NCBI GenBank assembly: GCA_947627045.1
Contig: CANQUM010000006.1
Location: forward strand, 1 to 64,000
DNA: 64,000 bases
From: an uncultured Clostridia bacterium
GTDB lineage: Bacteria > Bacillota > Clostridia > Oscillospirales > Ruminococcaceae
Direction of reading: 5' to 3'
In this document: piece after piece, positions 44,720 through 54,037 of the stretch
Layout of the letters: the number at the start of each line of letters is the position of its first letter
Numbering within the stretch: the stretch's first letter is position 1
Notes under the pieces: generated by a model
Databases searched by the model: none
Seen by the model: the letters and a program-made list of their open reading frames with translations, nothing else
Told to the model about the DNA's origin: nothing
Program-made: the position numbers and the translations under genes

Positions 44720-44755
44720 GCAGTTCGTACATTTATGTTCGCACTGTTTTTTTAG
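44720..44755. repeat. Direct repeat copy C (right edge of the accessory module)
   Basis: Matches the end of copy B (39747-39782) over 36 bp with one mismatch; the first 27 bases are identical. It retains the hairpin and T-run of the tRNA terminator although no tRNA is adjacent. Confidence 0.85.
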
Positions 44756-44778
44756 TGTGCAGGAAAAGTTGGAATAAG

Positions 44779-44813
44779 AAAAAGCAGAGAACAATTAGCG
44801 CTCTCTGCTTTTT
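44779..44813. terminator. Bidirectional terminator downstream of the rubredoxin gene
   Basis: Stem AAAAAGCAGAGA (44779-44790) / TCTCTGCTTTTT (44802-44813) with A- and T-runs on both flanks. Confidence 0.85.
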
Positions 44814-44831
44814 TTCTTGATAAAAGATTTC

Positions 44832-44990
44832 TTATTCTTCAGCGAACTGATCTTTGCCTACATGACAAAGCGGACATTCAAAATCATCGGGAAGGTCTTC
44901 CCATTTTGTTCCCGGTGCAATACCTGCATCAGGATCGCCCTTTTCCTCGTCATATACATATCCGCATACCTGACATACATACTTTTTCAT
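44832..44990 (-). CDS. Rubredoxin
   Basis: A 52-residue one-iron electron carrier. The translation begins [18 protein letters not shown] and ends [16 protein letters not shown]. The four Fe-binding Cys are in CQVCG (about 6 and 9) and CPLCH (about 39 and 42), with the usual [19 protein letters not shown] between them. AAAGGAGG precedes the ATG at 44990. Rubredoxin serves oxygen and peroxide detoxification in anaerobes; no partner reductase or rubrerythrin lies nearby. Confidence 0.97.
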   Translation of the reverse strand: MKKYVCQVCGYVYDEEKGDPDAGIAPGTKWEDLPDDFECPLCHVGKDQFAEE

Positions 44991-45266
44991 AAAAAATCCT
45001 CCTTTTAAATTTATAAGTCAATGTTTAAAACATTTACCTTTTTATTGTTGCTGAATTTTTCTCCCCGTATTCTTTTTAGTTAAGTTCCGATAATAACATC
45101 TGCACGGTTTCTAAATGCCGCATATTTGACTTGCTGTTAGATCTAATAATTTAATTCTTTTTTATTATACAAAAAAATTTATAAAAATGCAATAATAATT
45201 ATATATATTGCTTTAGATATATGTTATATTATAAGTGTTATATTTAAAAATTTAAAGGAGGATCAT

Positions 45267-46913
45267 ATGAAAAACAAGAAATTTATTACTGTTATTTTAG
45301 CGTCAATAGTTTTAATATCGGCTATTTTTCCATCTGCTTTGAGTGCAGTATCTGAATCTGCAGATAAGGGTGCAATGCGTGAAAATTTGACCTCTGCCGA
45401 GCTTGTTAAGGATATGGGCTTCGGCTGGAACTTGGGCGATACACTTGACGTTTGCAACGCCGACCGAAACGGCGATGGAAGAATTGACGAACATTCTGAC
45501 AAGGTTGACGAAACCTTATGGGGAAATCCCAAAGCAACTCAGGAGCTTTTCAATCAGCTTAAAGCCGACGGAGTTAAGTCTGTTAGAATTCCTGTTACCT
45601 GGCGTGACCATATGGGCGAAGCTCCTGATTACAAGGTTGACGAAGAATGGATGGACAGAGTTCAGGAGGTTGTAGACTACGCACGGAATGCCGGTCTTTA
45701 TGCAATTATCAATATTCATCACGATGGCGGCGGAGACCCTAATTTCGGTGCTTGGGTAATAACCACTGCCAGTTCCGATTACGACGCTTTTATTCAGAAG
45801 TATAAAGCCTTGTGGTCGCAGATAGCCGAGAGATTCAAAGACTATTCAGATTATCTTGTTTTCGAGTCAATGAACGAAGTGGGCTTTGATAATTTAAACA
45901 GGTCGGACGCATTTAATCTGTTAAACAAAATAAATCAGGATTTTGTCAATATTATTCGTTCGTCAGGCGGAAATAATGCTAAACGCCATCTGCTTATAGC
46001 CGGCTATTGGACTGACATTGCACAAACCTGTTCGTCAGAATATAAAATGCCCGAAGACCCCGAAAACAGATGTATTCTTTCGGTTCATTACTATACGCCG
46101 TATCAGTTTTGTATAACAGGTCAGCAAGCGACTTGGGGTTCAACATCAGAAATAAATCAGATGAAAAATCTGGTAGGCAGATTAAATACCACATTTGTCA
46201 GCAAAGGCACTCCTGTAATAATTGGCGAATATGCCGCAAGCGGAAGAGATATAGATAGCTGTGCTTTATTTATTAAAACTTTTAACCAGTTTTGCCATAG
46301 TTACGGGATCGCGACTTTCCTATGGGATAACGGCGGACAAATTGACAGAAACACATATCAATGGAGAACTCCTGAGCTTCTTGAGGCTATAAAAGAAGGC
46401 AACTCAGATACACCCCAATCTTCCGAACCGTCGGAAAAAGATCCGCCTAAAACTCCGCCGGAGGAGCCTAATTCGTCAGAAACAAGTTCTACATCTTCTG
46501 ATAAATCTAATGCAGCAGTTTCTTCTGTAAAAACCGCTGCTAAAACTTCTGCCGTTTCAGGCTCGTCTGCTGCTGATAAAGCAAAAAAGACCGCCGAATA
46601 TAGTATGAGTCTAGCTAAAATCAAAAAACTGAAAGTGAAAAGCAAATCAAAGAACAAAATAACTGTTCGCTGGAAAAAGGTAAAAAAAGCAAAAGGTTAT
46701 AACGTGCAGGTATCAAAGAAAAGTAACTTTAAAAAGAAGCTGTTTAATAAATTTACAAGGAAAAATAAGATTACATTCCAAAACAAGATAAAGAGTAAAA
46801 AAACCTACTACATAAGAGTAAGAGCATATTGTACATATAAGAAAGCAAACGGCGATGTTGGAAAGGCATACAGCAGTTGGAATAAAAAGCTCAGAAAAGT
46901 CAAAGTAAAATAA
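45267..46913 (+). CDS. Secreted GH5 endo-glucanase with EF-hand-like insert and basic C-terminal domain
   Basis: 548 residues. A signal peptide (1-27) precedes the GH5 barrel (about 40-390): GFGWNLGDTLD, RIPVTW, NIHHDGG (151-152), acid/base Glu 204 (FESMNEVG), HYYTP (His 274), nucleophile Glu 321 (VIIGEYA) and FLWDNGG. Loop 1 carries CNADRNGDGRIDEHSD (63-78), an EF-hand or dockerin-like calcium loop not usual in GH5. A Ser/Pro/Thr linker (395-455) joins a strongly basic beta-sandwich, fibronectin III-like (KKAKGYNVQVSKKSNFKKK, KKTYYIRVRAYC). It cleaves beta-1,4-glucans outside the cell; the basic domain could bind the wall. AAAGGAGG precedes the ATG. Confidence 0.92.
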   Translation: MKNKKFITVILASIVLISAIFPSALSAVSESADKGAMRENLTSAELVKDMGFGWNLGDTLDVCNADRNGDGRIDEHSDKVDETLWGNPKATQELFNQLKADGVKSVRIPVTWRDHMGEAPDYKVDEEWMDRVQEVVDYARNAGLYAIINIHHDGGGDPNFGAWVITTASSDYDAFIQKYKALWSQIAERFKDYSDYLVFESMNEVGFDNLNRSDAFNLLNKINQDFVNIIRSSGGNNAKRHLLIAGYWTDIAQTCSSEYKMPEDPENRCILSVHYYTPYQFCITGQQATWGSTSEINQMKNLVGRLNTTFVSKGTPVIIGEYAASGRDIDSCALFIKTFNQFCHSYGIATFLWDNGGQIDRNTYQWRTPELLEAIKEGNSDTPQSSEPSEKDPPKTPPEEPNSSETSSTSSDKSNAAVSSVKTAAKTSAVSGSSAADKAKKTAEYSMSLAKIKKLKVKSKSKNKITVRWKKVKKAKGYNVQVSKKSNFKKKLFNKFTRKNKITFQNKIKSKKTYYIRVRAYCTYKKANGDVGKAYSSWNKKLRKVKVK

Positions 46914-46931
46914 AGATTTCTTAATATAAGT

Positions 46932-46964
46932 AAAACGTCCGAGAAAAACCCGGACGTTTTTATT
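46932..46964. terminator. Bidirectional terminator between GH5 and the kinase gene
   Basis: Stem AAAACGTCCG (46932-46941) / CGGACGTTTT (46951-46960) with T-run. Confidence 0.9.
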
Positions 46965-46971
46965 TGTTTAA

Positions 46972-48399
46972 TTAAGATTGAGGAATAAATATTCCGAACA
47001 TTACTCCGTTATCGCGATTTTCTACCCATACATTTCCTTTGTGTATATCTGCAATTTTCTTTACTATTGCAAGCCCTACTCCGTAATTTGCTGTTCCGTT
47101 CTGTGTTCTAGACTTATCCACTTTATAGAATGCGTCCCACAAATGCTCAAGCTCTTCTTTAGCAATGCTTTCACCAGCATTATATACGGTAATTTTCAAT
47201 CCGTTTTCTTCCCAAAGATAGTTGATCTCGACCGTTCCGCCGTTTGGTGAGTATCTTATGGCATTATCAACGTAGTTTGAAACCGCCTGCTGCAAAAGCA
47301 AAAGGTTCGCATAAATCTGCTTGTTCTCATAATTATTTGTAACAAGATTTATGTTCTTTTCCAAAAGCTTTATTTCAAAGCTCTCCTTAATATATTCGTT
47401 GAATTCAGAAATTAAAAACTTGTTTTTCTCAATACCATCTGTCATACTGTTCATCTTAGACAAATTAAGCATAGACCTAACAAGATTATCCATCTCATCA
47501 CACTGGCTGACTATTACATCGCAATACTTCTCAGCCTTCTGCTTATCACTGGCAATACCGTATTTTAGCCCCTCTGCGTACCCCTTTACCGCAGCAATCG
47601 GAGTTTTTAACTCGTGCGACATATCACGAATTAATTGTTCTCTGCTGACTACACTTTCTTTTAAACTGTTAATACTCTCGTTCAGCTTATCGGATATTAT
47701 ATTTATCGAATTCGCAAGCTCACCTATTTCGCCTTTTTCTTTAACCTCGACCCTTTTTGTAAAGTCGAGATTTGCAATACTTCTTGCGGCAGCGTTGATT
47801 TCAACAACCGAACCTGACATTCTTTTTGCTATAATTAATACAAGAATTGTCCCTATAACAAACATAACCAACCCGATAATTATAATGAGCTTGTTCGATA
47901 TGCGAACATTGTCCTCAATACTCCTGAGAGAACGTGAGAGAATTAAATAGTAGTTATCATTTAGCTTTGACATAAGTACTACCCTGCGAAGTGCATCATC
48001 TTTATTTTTAAAAACTTCATAATGCTGTTTGTTGTCATTGAGTTCATCAATATTACTGTGAAAAAATTCACTCCACCTTTTTGATAGCTTGTTTTTTTGT
48101 TTAATATCAACGTCTAATATATGATTTCTGAAAAGAACTGTATCAGATCTGTCTACAACTAATATTTTTATGTTTCTGCGTTCGTCCATATTTTCCAGAT
48201 AATCGTCAAAAGCACTTAAATCGCTTTTTTCAAACTGAGGAAACTCTTCTTTTACACTGCTGCAAATTTCGCTCATCTGTTTCTTGCTTTCGTGTATAAA
48301 GAACCTTCCTGCAAATAAAACATCTACAACAACAAGCACAAGAATAAACCCAGCCATCAACAGACCGTAAAAAACAAACAACTTCTTCTTTATTGACAT
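46972..48399 (-). CDS. Sensor histidine kinase with extracytoplasmic domain
   Basis: 475 residues. Membrane helices at about 8-30 and 172-195 enclose a 140-residue extracytoplasmic sensor region, then a HAMP domain (MSGSVVEINAAARSIANLDFTKRV), HisKA with MSHELKTPIAAVKGYAEGL (phosphorylated His about 262), and HATPase with VDNAIRYSPNGG, TVYNAGESI and YGVGLAIVKKIADIHKG. All catalytic motifs are intact. It lies downstream of its response regulator on the same strand with a 61-bp gap holding a hairpin-bridged ribosome site. The signal is unknown. Confidence 0.93.
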   Translation of the reverse strand: MSIKKKLFVFYGLLMAGFILVLVVVDVLFAGRFFIHESKKQMSEICSSVKEEFPQFEKSDLSAFDDYLENMDERRNIKILVVDRSDTVLFRNHILDVDIKQKNKLSKRWSEFFHSNIDELNDNKQHYEVFKNKDDALRRVVLMSKLNDNYYLILSRSLRSIEDNVRISNKLIIIIGLVMFVIGTILVLIIAKRMSGSVVEINAAARSIANLDFTKRVEVKEKGEIGELANSINIISDKLNESINSLKESVVSREQLIRDMSHELKTPIAAVKGYAEGLKYGIASDKQKAEKYCDVIVSQCDEMDNLVRSMLNLSKMNSMTDGIEKNKFLISEFNEYIKESFEIKLLEKNINLVTNNYENKQIYANLLLLQQAVSNYVDNAIRYSPNGGTVEINYLWEENGLKITVYNAGESIAKEELEHLWDAFYKVDKSRTQNGTANYGVGLAIVKKIADIHKGNVWVENRDNGVMFGIFIPQS

Positions 48400-48434
48400 A
48401 TATTAAACTGTGCTCTCTAAAGAGCAATCCTCCT
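48397..48434 (-). promoter_or_regulatory. Ribosome site, hairpin, start codon arrangement (histidine kinase)
   Basis: On the minus strand AGGAGG (48434-48429) is 29 nt before the ATG at 48399. TGCTCT (48426-48421), loop TTAG, AGAGCA (48416-48411) fill the gap; effective spacing about 13 nt. It is nearly the same sequence as at 37066-37102. Confidence 0.7.
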
Positions 48435-48460
48435 TTCGGCATTTTTAAAAGCAGACCAAA

Positions 48461-49132
48461 TTATAATTTTTCTTTCTTGCTAAAGCAATACCCTATGCCC
48501 CTTACTGTTTGGATATAGCCCGCACATACTCCGAGCTTTGCTCTTAAAACCTTGATATGCGTATCAATAGTTCTTGAAGTATAGCTGTTATCGCTTCCCC
48601 AAACCGACTGAAATATCTGCTCTCGGCTTTTTACTATATTTTCATTTTCCACAAGGTATAAAAGGAGCTTATATTCTAAGTTTGTCAGTTGAATTTCTTC
48701 GTCTTGTACAGAAATCTTACAATTAAGCTGGTTTATGGTCAAATCACCGAAATTGATAATTGAATTGTTCTTTTTAATCTGTTTTTTTAAAAGAACATTT
48801 ACCCTTGCAACAAACACTTCATAGCTGAAAGGCTTGGTAATATAGTCATCTGCACCCGTTGTCAGACCTCTCAGCTCATTTCGCTCTGACTCCAATGCTG
48901 TGAGAATTATTATTGGAACATCGGAAAATTCTCTGATTTTTTCAAGCACAGTCCAGCCGTCATACTTAGGCATCATAACGTCAAGTACAATTAAGTCTAT
49001 CTGTTCCTGCATAAAAAGCCTAAGAGCCTCTTTGCCGTCGTGAGCAACAACAGTTTCATAGCCCTGATTTTGCAAAATATCGCATATAAGCTCGCACATT
49101 ACTTTTTCATCATCTGCAACTAAAATTTTCAT
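48461..49132 (-). CDS. OmpR/PhoB-family response regulator
   Basis: About 223 residues from ATG 49132, giving the normal receiver start MKILVADDEKVMCEL; an in-frame TTG at 49156 is nearer the ribosome site but adds eight residues not seen in the family, and the bases involved form a hairpin. Receiver: Asp pair in ADDEK, phosphoacceptor in LIVLDVMMPKYDGW (about residue 51), Thr in ILTALES, Lys in YITKPFSYE. Winged helix at about 125-222 (TNLEYKLLLYLVEN, SRTIDTHIKVLRAKLG, VRGIGYCFS). Partner of the kinase downstream. Confidence 0.93.
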   Translation of the reverse strand: MKILVADDEKVMCELICDILQNQGYETVVAHDGKEALRLFMQEQIDLIVLDVMMPKYDGWTVLEKIREFSDVPIIILTALESERNELRGLTTGADDYITKPFSYEVFVARVNVLLKKQIKKNNSIINFGDLTINQLNCKISVQDEEIQLTNLEYKLLLYLVENENIVKSREQIFQSVWGSDNSYTSRTIDTHIKVLRAKLGVCAGYIQTVRGIGYCFSKKEKL

Positions 49133-49166
49133 TGTAATATTTTCTTTGTCAGGCAAAGACTCCTTT
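49130..49166 (-). promoter_or_regulatory. Ribosome site, hairpin, start codon arrangement (response regulator)
   Basis: On the minus strand AAAGGAG (49166-49160) is 27 nt before ATG 49132. TCTTTG (49159-49154), loop CCTGA, CAAAGA (49148-49143) form the bridging hairpin; effective spacing 10 nt. The stem sequence differs from the other five, but the layout is the same. Confidence 0.65.
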
Positions 49167-49530
49167 CTGACGTCAAAATGCTTTGCACGCCTGTTTATCC
49201 TAAACTCTAAAATGTTAAATATTTTATTCTGATAAGATAAAATTAATATAACCGACTGTTCTTTATATAATTAACGCTTTCACAGCCCCATATTGAATTC
49301 AAAATACACGTTATTTCTGTATTTTTCGACCCGAATTTTAAGTTTAACTAATATTATACTTCTTTCACTTATCTCTTTTGTAAAGTTTATGTGAAAATCT
49401 GATTTAAAGCTGTATTCTTATATAAAACTTGATGATCATATGAATAAATTTGCGAAAATGATTTTATTGTTGTATTTGACTATTCTATAGCTTGATATTT
49501 GTATAAAACACCAAAAAACTTAACGTGCTA
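49167..49530. other. AT-rich divergent intergenic region
   Basis: No gene in this stretch between the response regulator and ptsI. It must hold the regulator's promoter on the minus strand; I see no clear consensus pair. Confidence 0.35.
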
Positions 49531-49559
49531 TTGACAATACATAATTATAATTATAAGAT
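49531..49559 (+). promoter_or_regulatory. Promoter of ptsI
   Basis: TTGACA (49531-49536) and TAAGAT (49554-49559), 17 bp apart, leaving a leader of about 135 nt. Confidence 0.65.
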
Positions 49560-49700
49560 AAAATTAAGAGTTTAAAACCAATTCAGATGTATATTTGTCT
49601 TTGCATTTTTTAAAAATCAGTATGTGATTTTAATTTCAGACTTCCTCAAGGAATAAATTGATTTTGACAGTTTATCATATATTTTGAAGGGATGAGAATA

Positions 49701-51353
49701 ATGGATAAATATTCGGGCAAAAGCGTTTTCGGAGGCATTGCTATCGGAAGAATTCGGATATTTCAAAAAGGACGTCAAGAAATTAAAAATATAAAGGCTG
49801 ACAATCCAAAAGCAGAAATAGAACGGTTTAACGAAGCCAGAAGCAAGGCTATTGAAGGTCTTCAGGAATTATATGAAAAGGCACTGAAGGAGGCAGGCGA
49901 ACAAAGTGCCGCTATACTTCAGATCCATCAAATAATGCTTAATGATATAGATTATACAAACTCTGTTGAAGGAATTATTACAAACCAGAATGTAACTGCC
50001 GAATTTGCAGTTGCAGTAACAAGAGATTATTTTTACGAAATGTTTTCCTCAATGGAAGATGAATATATGAAAGCCCGTGCCGCCGACGTCAAAGACGTTT
50101 CTGAGCGGGTTATAAGAATTCTGTGCAATGATCACAGCAAACCGGCAGATTCAAAAGTGCCTTCCATTATAATCGCAGATGATCTCGCTCCAAGCGAGAC
50201 CGTTCAGCTTGATAAAGATTTAGTTCTGGCGTTTGTAACAGTACACGGAAGCGTAAATTCACATACGGCAATACTAGCAAAAACAATGGGTATACCCGCA
50301 GTTACCAATGTAGACATTCCTCTTAACCGTTCAATAAACGGCAGAATGGCAGTAGTAGATGGCTATAGCGGTATAATTTATGTCGATCCTGACAGTAAAT
50401 TTGTAAGAGAAATGCAGACTTTGCAGGAAAAAGAGCTTTATAAGAGAAAGCTGTTGTTAGAGCTTAAAGGAAAAGATACCGTAACCTTAGACGGAAAAAA
50501 GATGACGCTTTACGCTAACATCGGAAACACTAAGGATCTAGCGTCGGTTACGGAAAATGACGCAAGCGGAGTTGGGCTTTTCAGGAGCGAATTTATATAT
50601 TTTGAAAAAAACAGCCTTCCAACTGAGGAGGAGCAGTTTGAAATCTACAAAACTGCATTAGAATCTCTAGCATGCAAAAGAGTTGTAGTGAGAACTCTTG
50701 ACATCGGCGCTGACAAGCAGACTGATTATTTCAATCTAGAGACCGAGGAAAACCCTGCTATGGGGCTCAGGGCTATAAGAATATGCCTTACAAATTTGGA
50801 AATTTTCAAAACGCAGCTTCGTGCATTATACAGAGCGAGCATATTCGGGAACCTTTCGATTATGTATCCGTTTATCACATCTGTCGAAGAGATTAAAGAA
50901 ATAAAAAAGATTACAGAGGAAGTAAAAAAAGAGCTTGACGCTCAAGGAATCAAATATAGTCATAGAATAGAAGAGGGTATAATGATTGAGACACCTGCCG
51001 CCGCTCTTATTTCAGACAAACTCGCAAAGGAAGTCGATTTTTTCAGCATTGGTACAAACGACTTATCTCAATATGCAATGGCAATAGACCGTCAGAATTC
51101 AAAAGCAGACAGATTTTACAATCCTCATCATCTTGCCGTTCTCAGAATGATTAAAATGGTTGTTGACAATGCTCATAAAAACCGAATTAAAGTAGGTATA
51201 TGCGGAGAACTTGGCGCAGATTTGAGCCTTACCGAAACCTTTTTGAAAATCGGCGTTGATGCGCTTTCTGTTTCGCCTTCAATGATTTTGCCATTAAGAG
51301 ATAAAATCAGAAAAACTGACACTTCAAAGCTTAGTTTAAAGTATGATTTATAA
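49701..51353 (+). CDS. ptsI: PTS enzyme I (phosphoenolpyruvate-protein phosphotransferase)
   Basis: About 550 residues from ATG 49701 (GAAGGG about 10 bases upstream); ATG 49692 overlaps the ribosome site. It transfers phosphate from PEP to HPr to drive sugar uptake. The N-terminal HPr-binding helical domain is followed by the active His in GSVNSHTAILAKTMGIPAV (about residue 187). The C-terminal PEP-binding barrel shows GVGLFRSEFIYFE, RTLDIGADKQ, NPAMGLRAIRICL, MIETPAAALISD and GICGELGAD. The length is normal. HPr and enzyme II genes are absent from the window, so it acts as a general component. Confidence 0.96.
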   Translation: MDKYSGKSVFGGIAIGRIRIFQKGRQEIKNIKADNPKAEIERFNEARSKAIEGLQELYEKALKEAGEQSAAILQIHQIMLNDIDYTNSVEGIITNQNVTAEFAVAVTRDYFYEMFSSMEDEYMKARAADVKDVSERVIRILCNDHSKPADSKVPSIIIADDLAPSETVQLDKDLVLAFVTVHGSVNSHTAILAKTMGIPAVTNVDIPLNRSINGRMAVVDGYSGIIYVDPDSKFVREMQTLQEKELYKRKLLLELKGKDTVTLDGKKMTLYANIGNTKDLASVTENDASGVGLFRSEFIYFEKNSLPTEEEQFEIYKTALESLACKRVVVRTLDIGADKQTDYFNLETEENPAMGLRAIRICLTNLEIFKTQLRALYRASIFGNLSIMYPFITSVEEIKEIKKITEEVKKELDAQGIKYSHRIEEGIMIETPAAALISDKLAKEVDFFSIGTNDLSQYAMAIDRQNSKADRFYNPHHLAVLRMIKMVVDNAHKNRIKVGICGELGADLSLTETFLKIGVDALSVSPSMILPLRDKIRKTDTSKLSLKYDL

Positions 51354-51394
51354 TCTCATACAACACTGACGTTATAAAAATTTAAGCAAAAGCT

Positions 51395-51434
51395 AAAGCC
51401 ATACTAATCTTTTCAGATAAGTATGGCTTTTAAT
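51395..51434 (+). terminator. Terminator of ptsI
   Basis: Stem AAAGCCATACT (51395-51405) / AGTATGGCTTT (51420-51430), then TTAATT. The same stem core recurs at 55339-55379. Confidence 0.85.
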
Positions 51435-51495
51435 TATACTATTTTATTCTTCTATTATTTAAAGTCCACAGCAACTTTATATTTCTTATTCAAAT

Positions 51496-52779
<1,284 letters not shown>

Positions 52780-53865
52780 TTATTTTGCAGATTTTTCGAG
52801 CTGTTGACGAAAATACTTCTTATTTGCCAGATAGTTTTTATCATTTGGTTTTATACTTCCTGCTTTGTCATTGTATTCGCAAGCTTTTTGAAGATTTCCC
52901 AGCTTATCGTAGCATACGCAAAGCTGCATATACGGAATATATCCGTAACAGTCAACAGACGAAAAACCTCCGTTTTGAATTGGGTATTCTAACTCTGAGG
53001 CAAGCTCATACCAAAATATCGCTTCACGGTATTTTTGCTCTGCCATTTTTATATATCCTATTTCACAGCAAATTTCTGCTCGGGGACTGTCATAATTAAA
53101 ACTCCAAAAAAGACTGTTCAATGCCATGTTTGCCCTGCCCAGTTTCATATAGCATCTTGATATATCCAGACAGGCGTTTATACTATTTTCGATCCATTTA
53201 TCATCAGCATCGAAAAACTCTTTAAACACCTTGATCGCATCGTCATACCTCTTATGAAAGTATAGCTCTCTTGCATAATAATACTTCTGTCTCGTATCAA
53301 GAGCCTTTCCGTCATTCAAAAGTTTTTCAAATATCCTCAAATTCCGATTAGGATCGTTTACCTTCAGCTTTTTATGCAAAATTTCAATGTCGCAGTACTT
53401 AATATTACCGCTCGGTGTTATAACCTCGTGTATTGCGCCCTTCCACAAAAAATGACGTGATCTTTTCATAAGTCTTTCTCTGTAATATGAAAACGTCGGG
53501 TTTCCATTATCATCAAAAGCGACATTATACTTCATCATTACAATATCCGTCGACGGGTCAAGTGTTGATTTAAGTTCTTTAAGCATACGCTGATTTTTAA
53601 AATCAATTACATCATCAGCGTCAAGCCACATTATATAATCCATCTCAGCTTTGGAAAACGAAAAATTCCGTGCAGCCGAGAAGTCGTCTACCCATTTAAA
53701 ATCATATATTTTATCTGTATACACGGACGCAATTTCCTTAGTTTTGTCCTTAGAACCTGTGTCAACGATTATGATTTCATCTGCAATACTATTTACACAT
53801 TCAAGACATCTTCCTAAAACGCTTTCCTCATCACGAACAATCATACACAAACTTATTGTCGGCAT
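52780..53865 (-). CDS. Glycosyltransferase family 2 with C-terminal TPR-like repeats
   Basis: 361 residues. The N-terminal GT-A domain (1-200) has ISLCMIVRDEESVLGRCLECV, the nucleotide-binding IIIVDTGSKDKTKEIA, FSAARNFS, and the metal-binding MWLDADD (about residues 78-82). The C-terminal half contains helical repeats (YYARELYFHKRYDDAIKVF, CCEIGYIKMAEQKYREAIFWYELA), as in the TPR-GT2 proteins that often sit beside surface or spore proteins. It is immediately upstream of the collagen-like gene and on the same strand, so it probably glycosylates its Thr-rich repeats; this is inference from context. Confidence 0.9.
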   Translation of the reverse strand: MPTISLCMIVRDEESVLGRCLECVNSIADEIIIVDTGSKDKTKEIASVYTDKIYDFKWVDDFSAARNFSFSKAEMDYIMWLDADDVIDFKNQRMLKELKSTLDPSTDIVMMKYNVAFDDNGNPTFSYYRERLMKRSRHFLWKGAIHEVITPSGNIKYCDIEILHKKLKVNDPNRNLRIFEKLLNDGKALDTRQKYYYARELYFHKRYDDAIKVFKEFFDADDKWIENSINACLDISRCYMKLGRANMALNSLFWSFNYDSPRAEICCEIGYIKMAEQKYREAIFWYELASELEYPIQNGGFSSVDCYGYIPYMQLCVCYDKLGNLQKACEYNDKAGSIKPNDKNYLANKKYFRQQLEKSAK

Positions 53866-54037
53866 TTCACAGCCCTCCTCACTGTAATTACAACAGCCCC
53901 CTACTTTAATAGTATGATTAAAAAAATTTTTGTGTTACCAAAGGTTTATTAGTTTTGTTCTATAAATTATTATATTTTTGATAACACAGCATTACCTGTA
54001 AATAATAATAAAGAGAATTGATAAATGGAGGAATACT

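Larger units (their letters stand above)
39747..44755. mobile_element. Candidate genomic island bounded by 36-bp direct repeats next to tRNA-Glu
   Basis: Direct repeats at 39747-39782 and 44720-44755 flank about 5 kb holding four minus-strand genes (42331-44417 and 39925-41873), all absent from the housekeeping context around them. A position immediately downstream of a tRNA gene is a favoured integration site. No integrase, transposase or resolvase is present inside, so the element is either non-autonomous, a remnant, or an accessory locus exchanged by homologous recombination through the repeats. Confidence 0.45.

Noticed and set aside
44817-45008. 63-residue + strand frame
   Set aside because: It is the antisense of the rubredoxin gene at 44832-44990.
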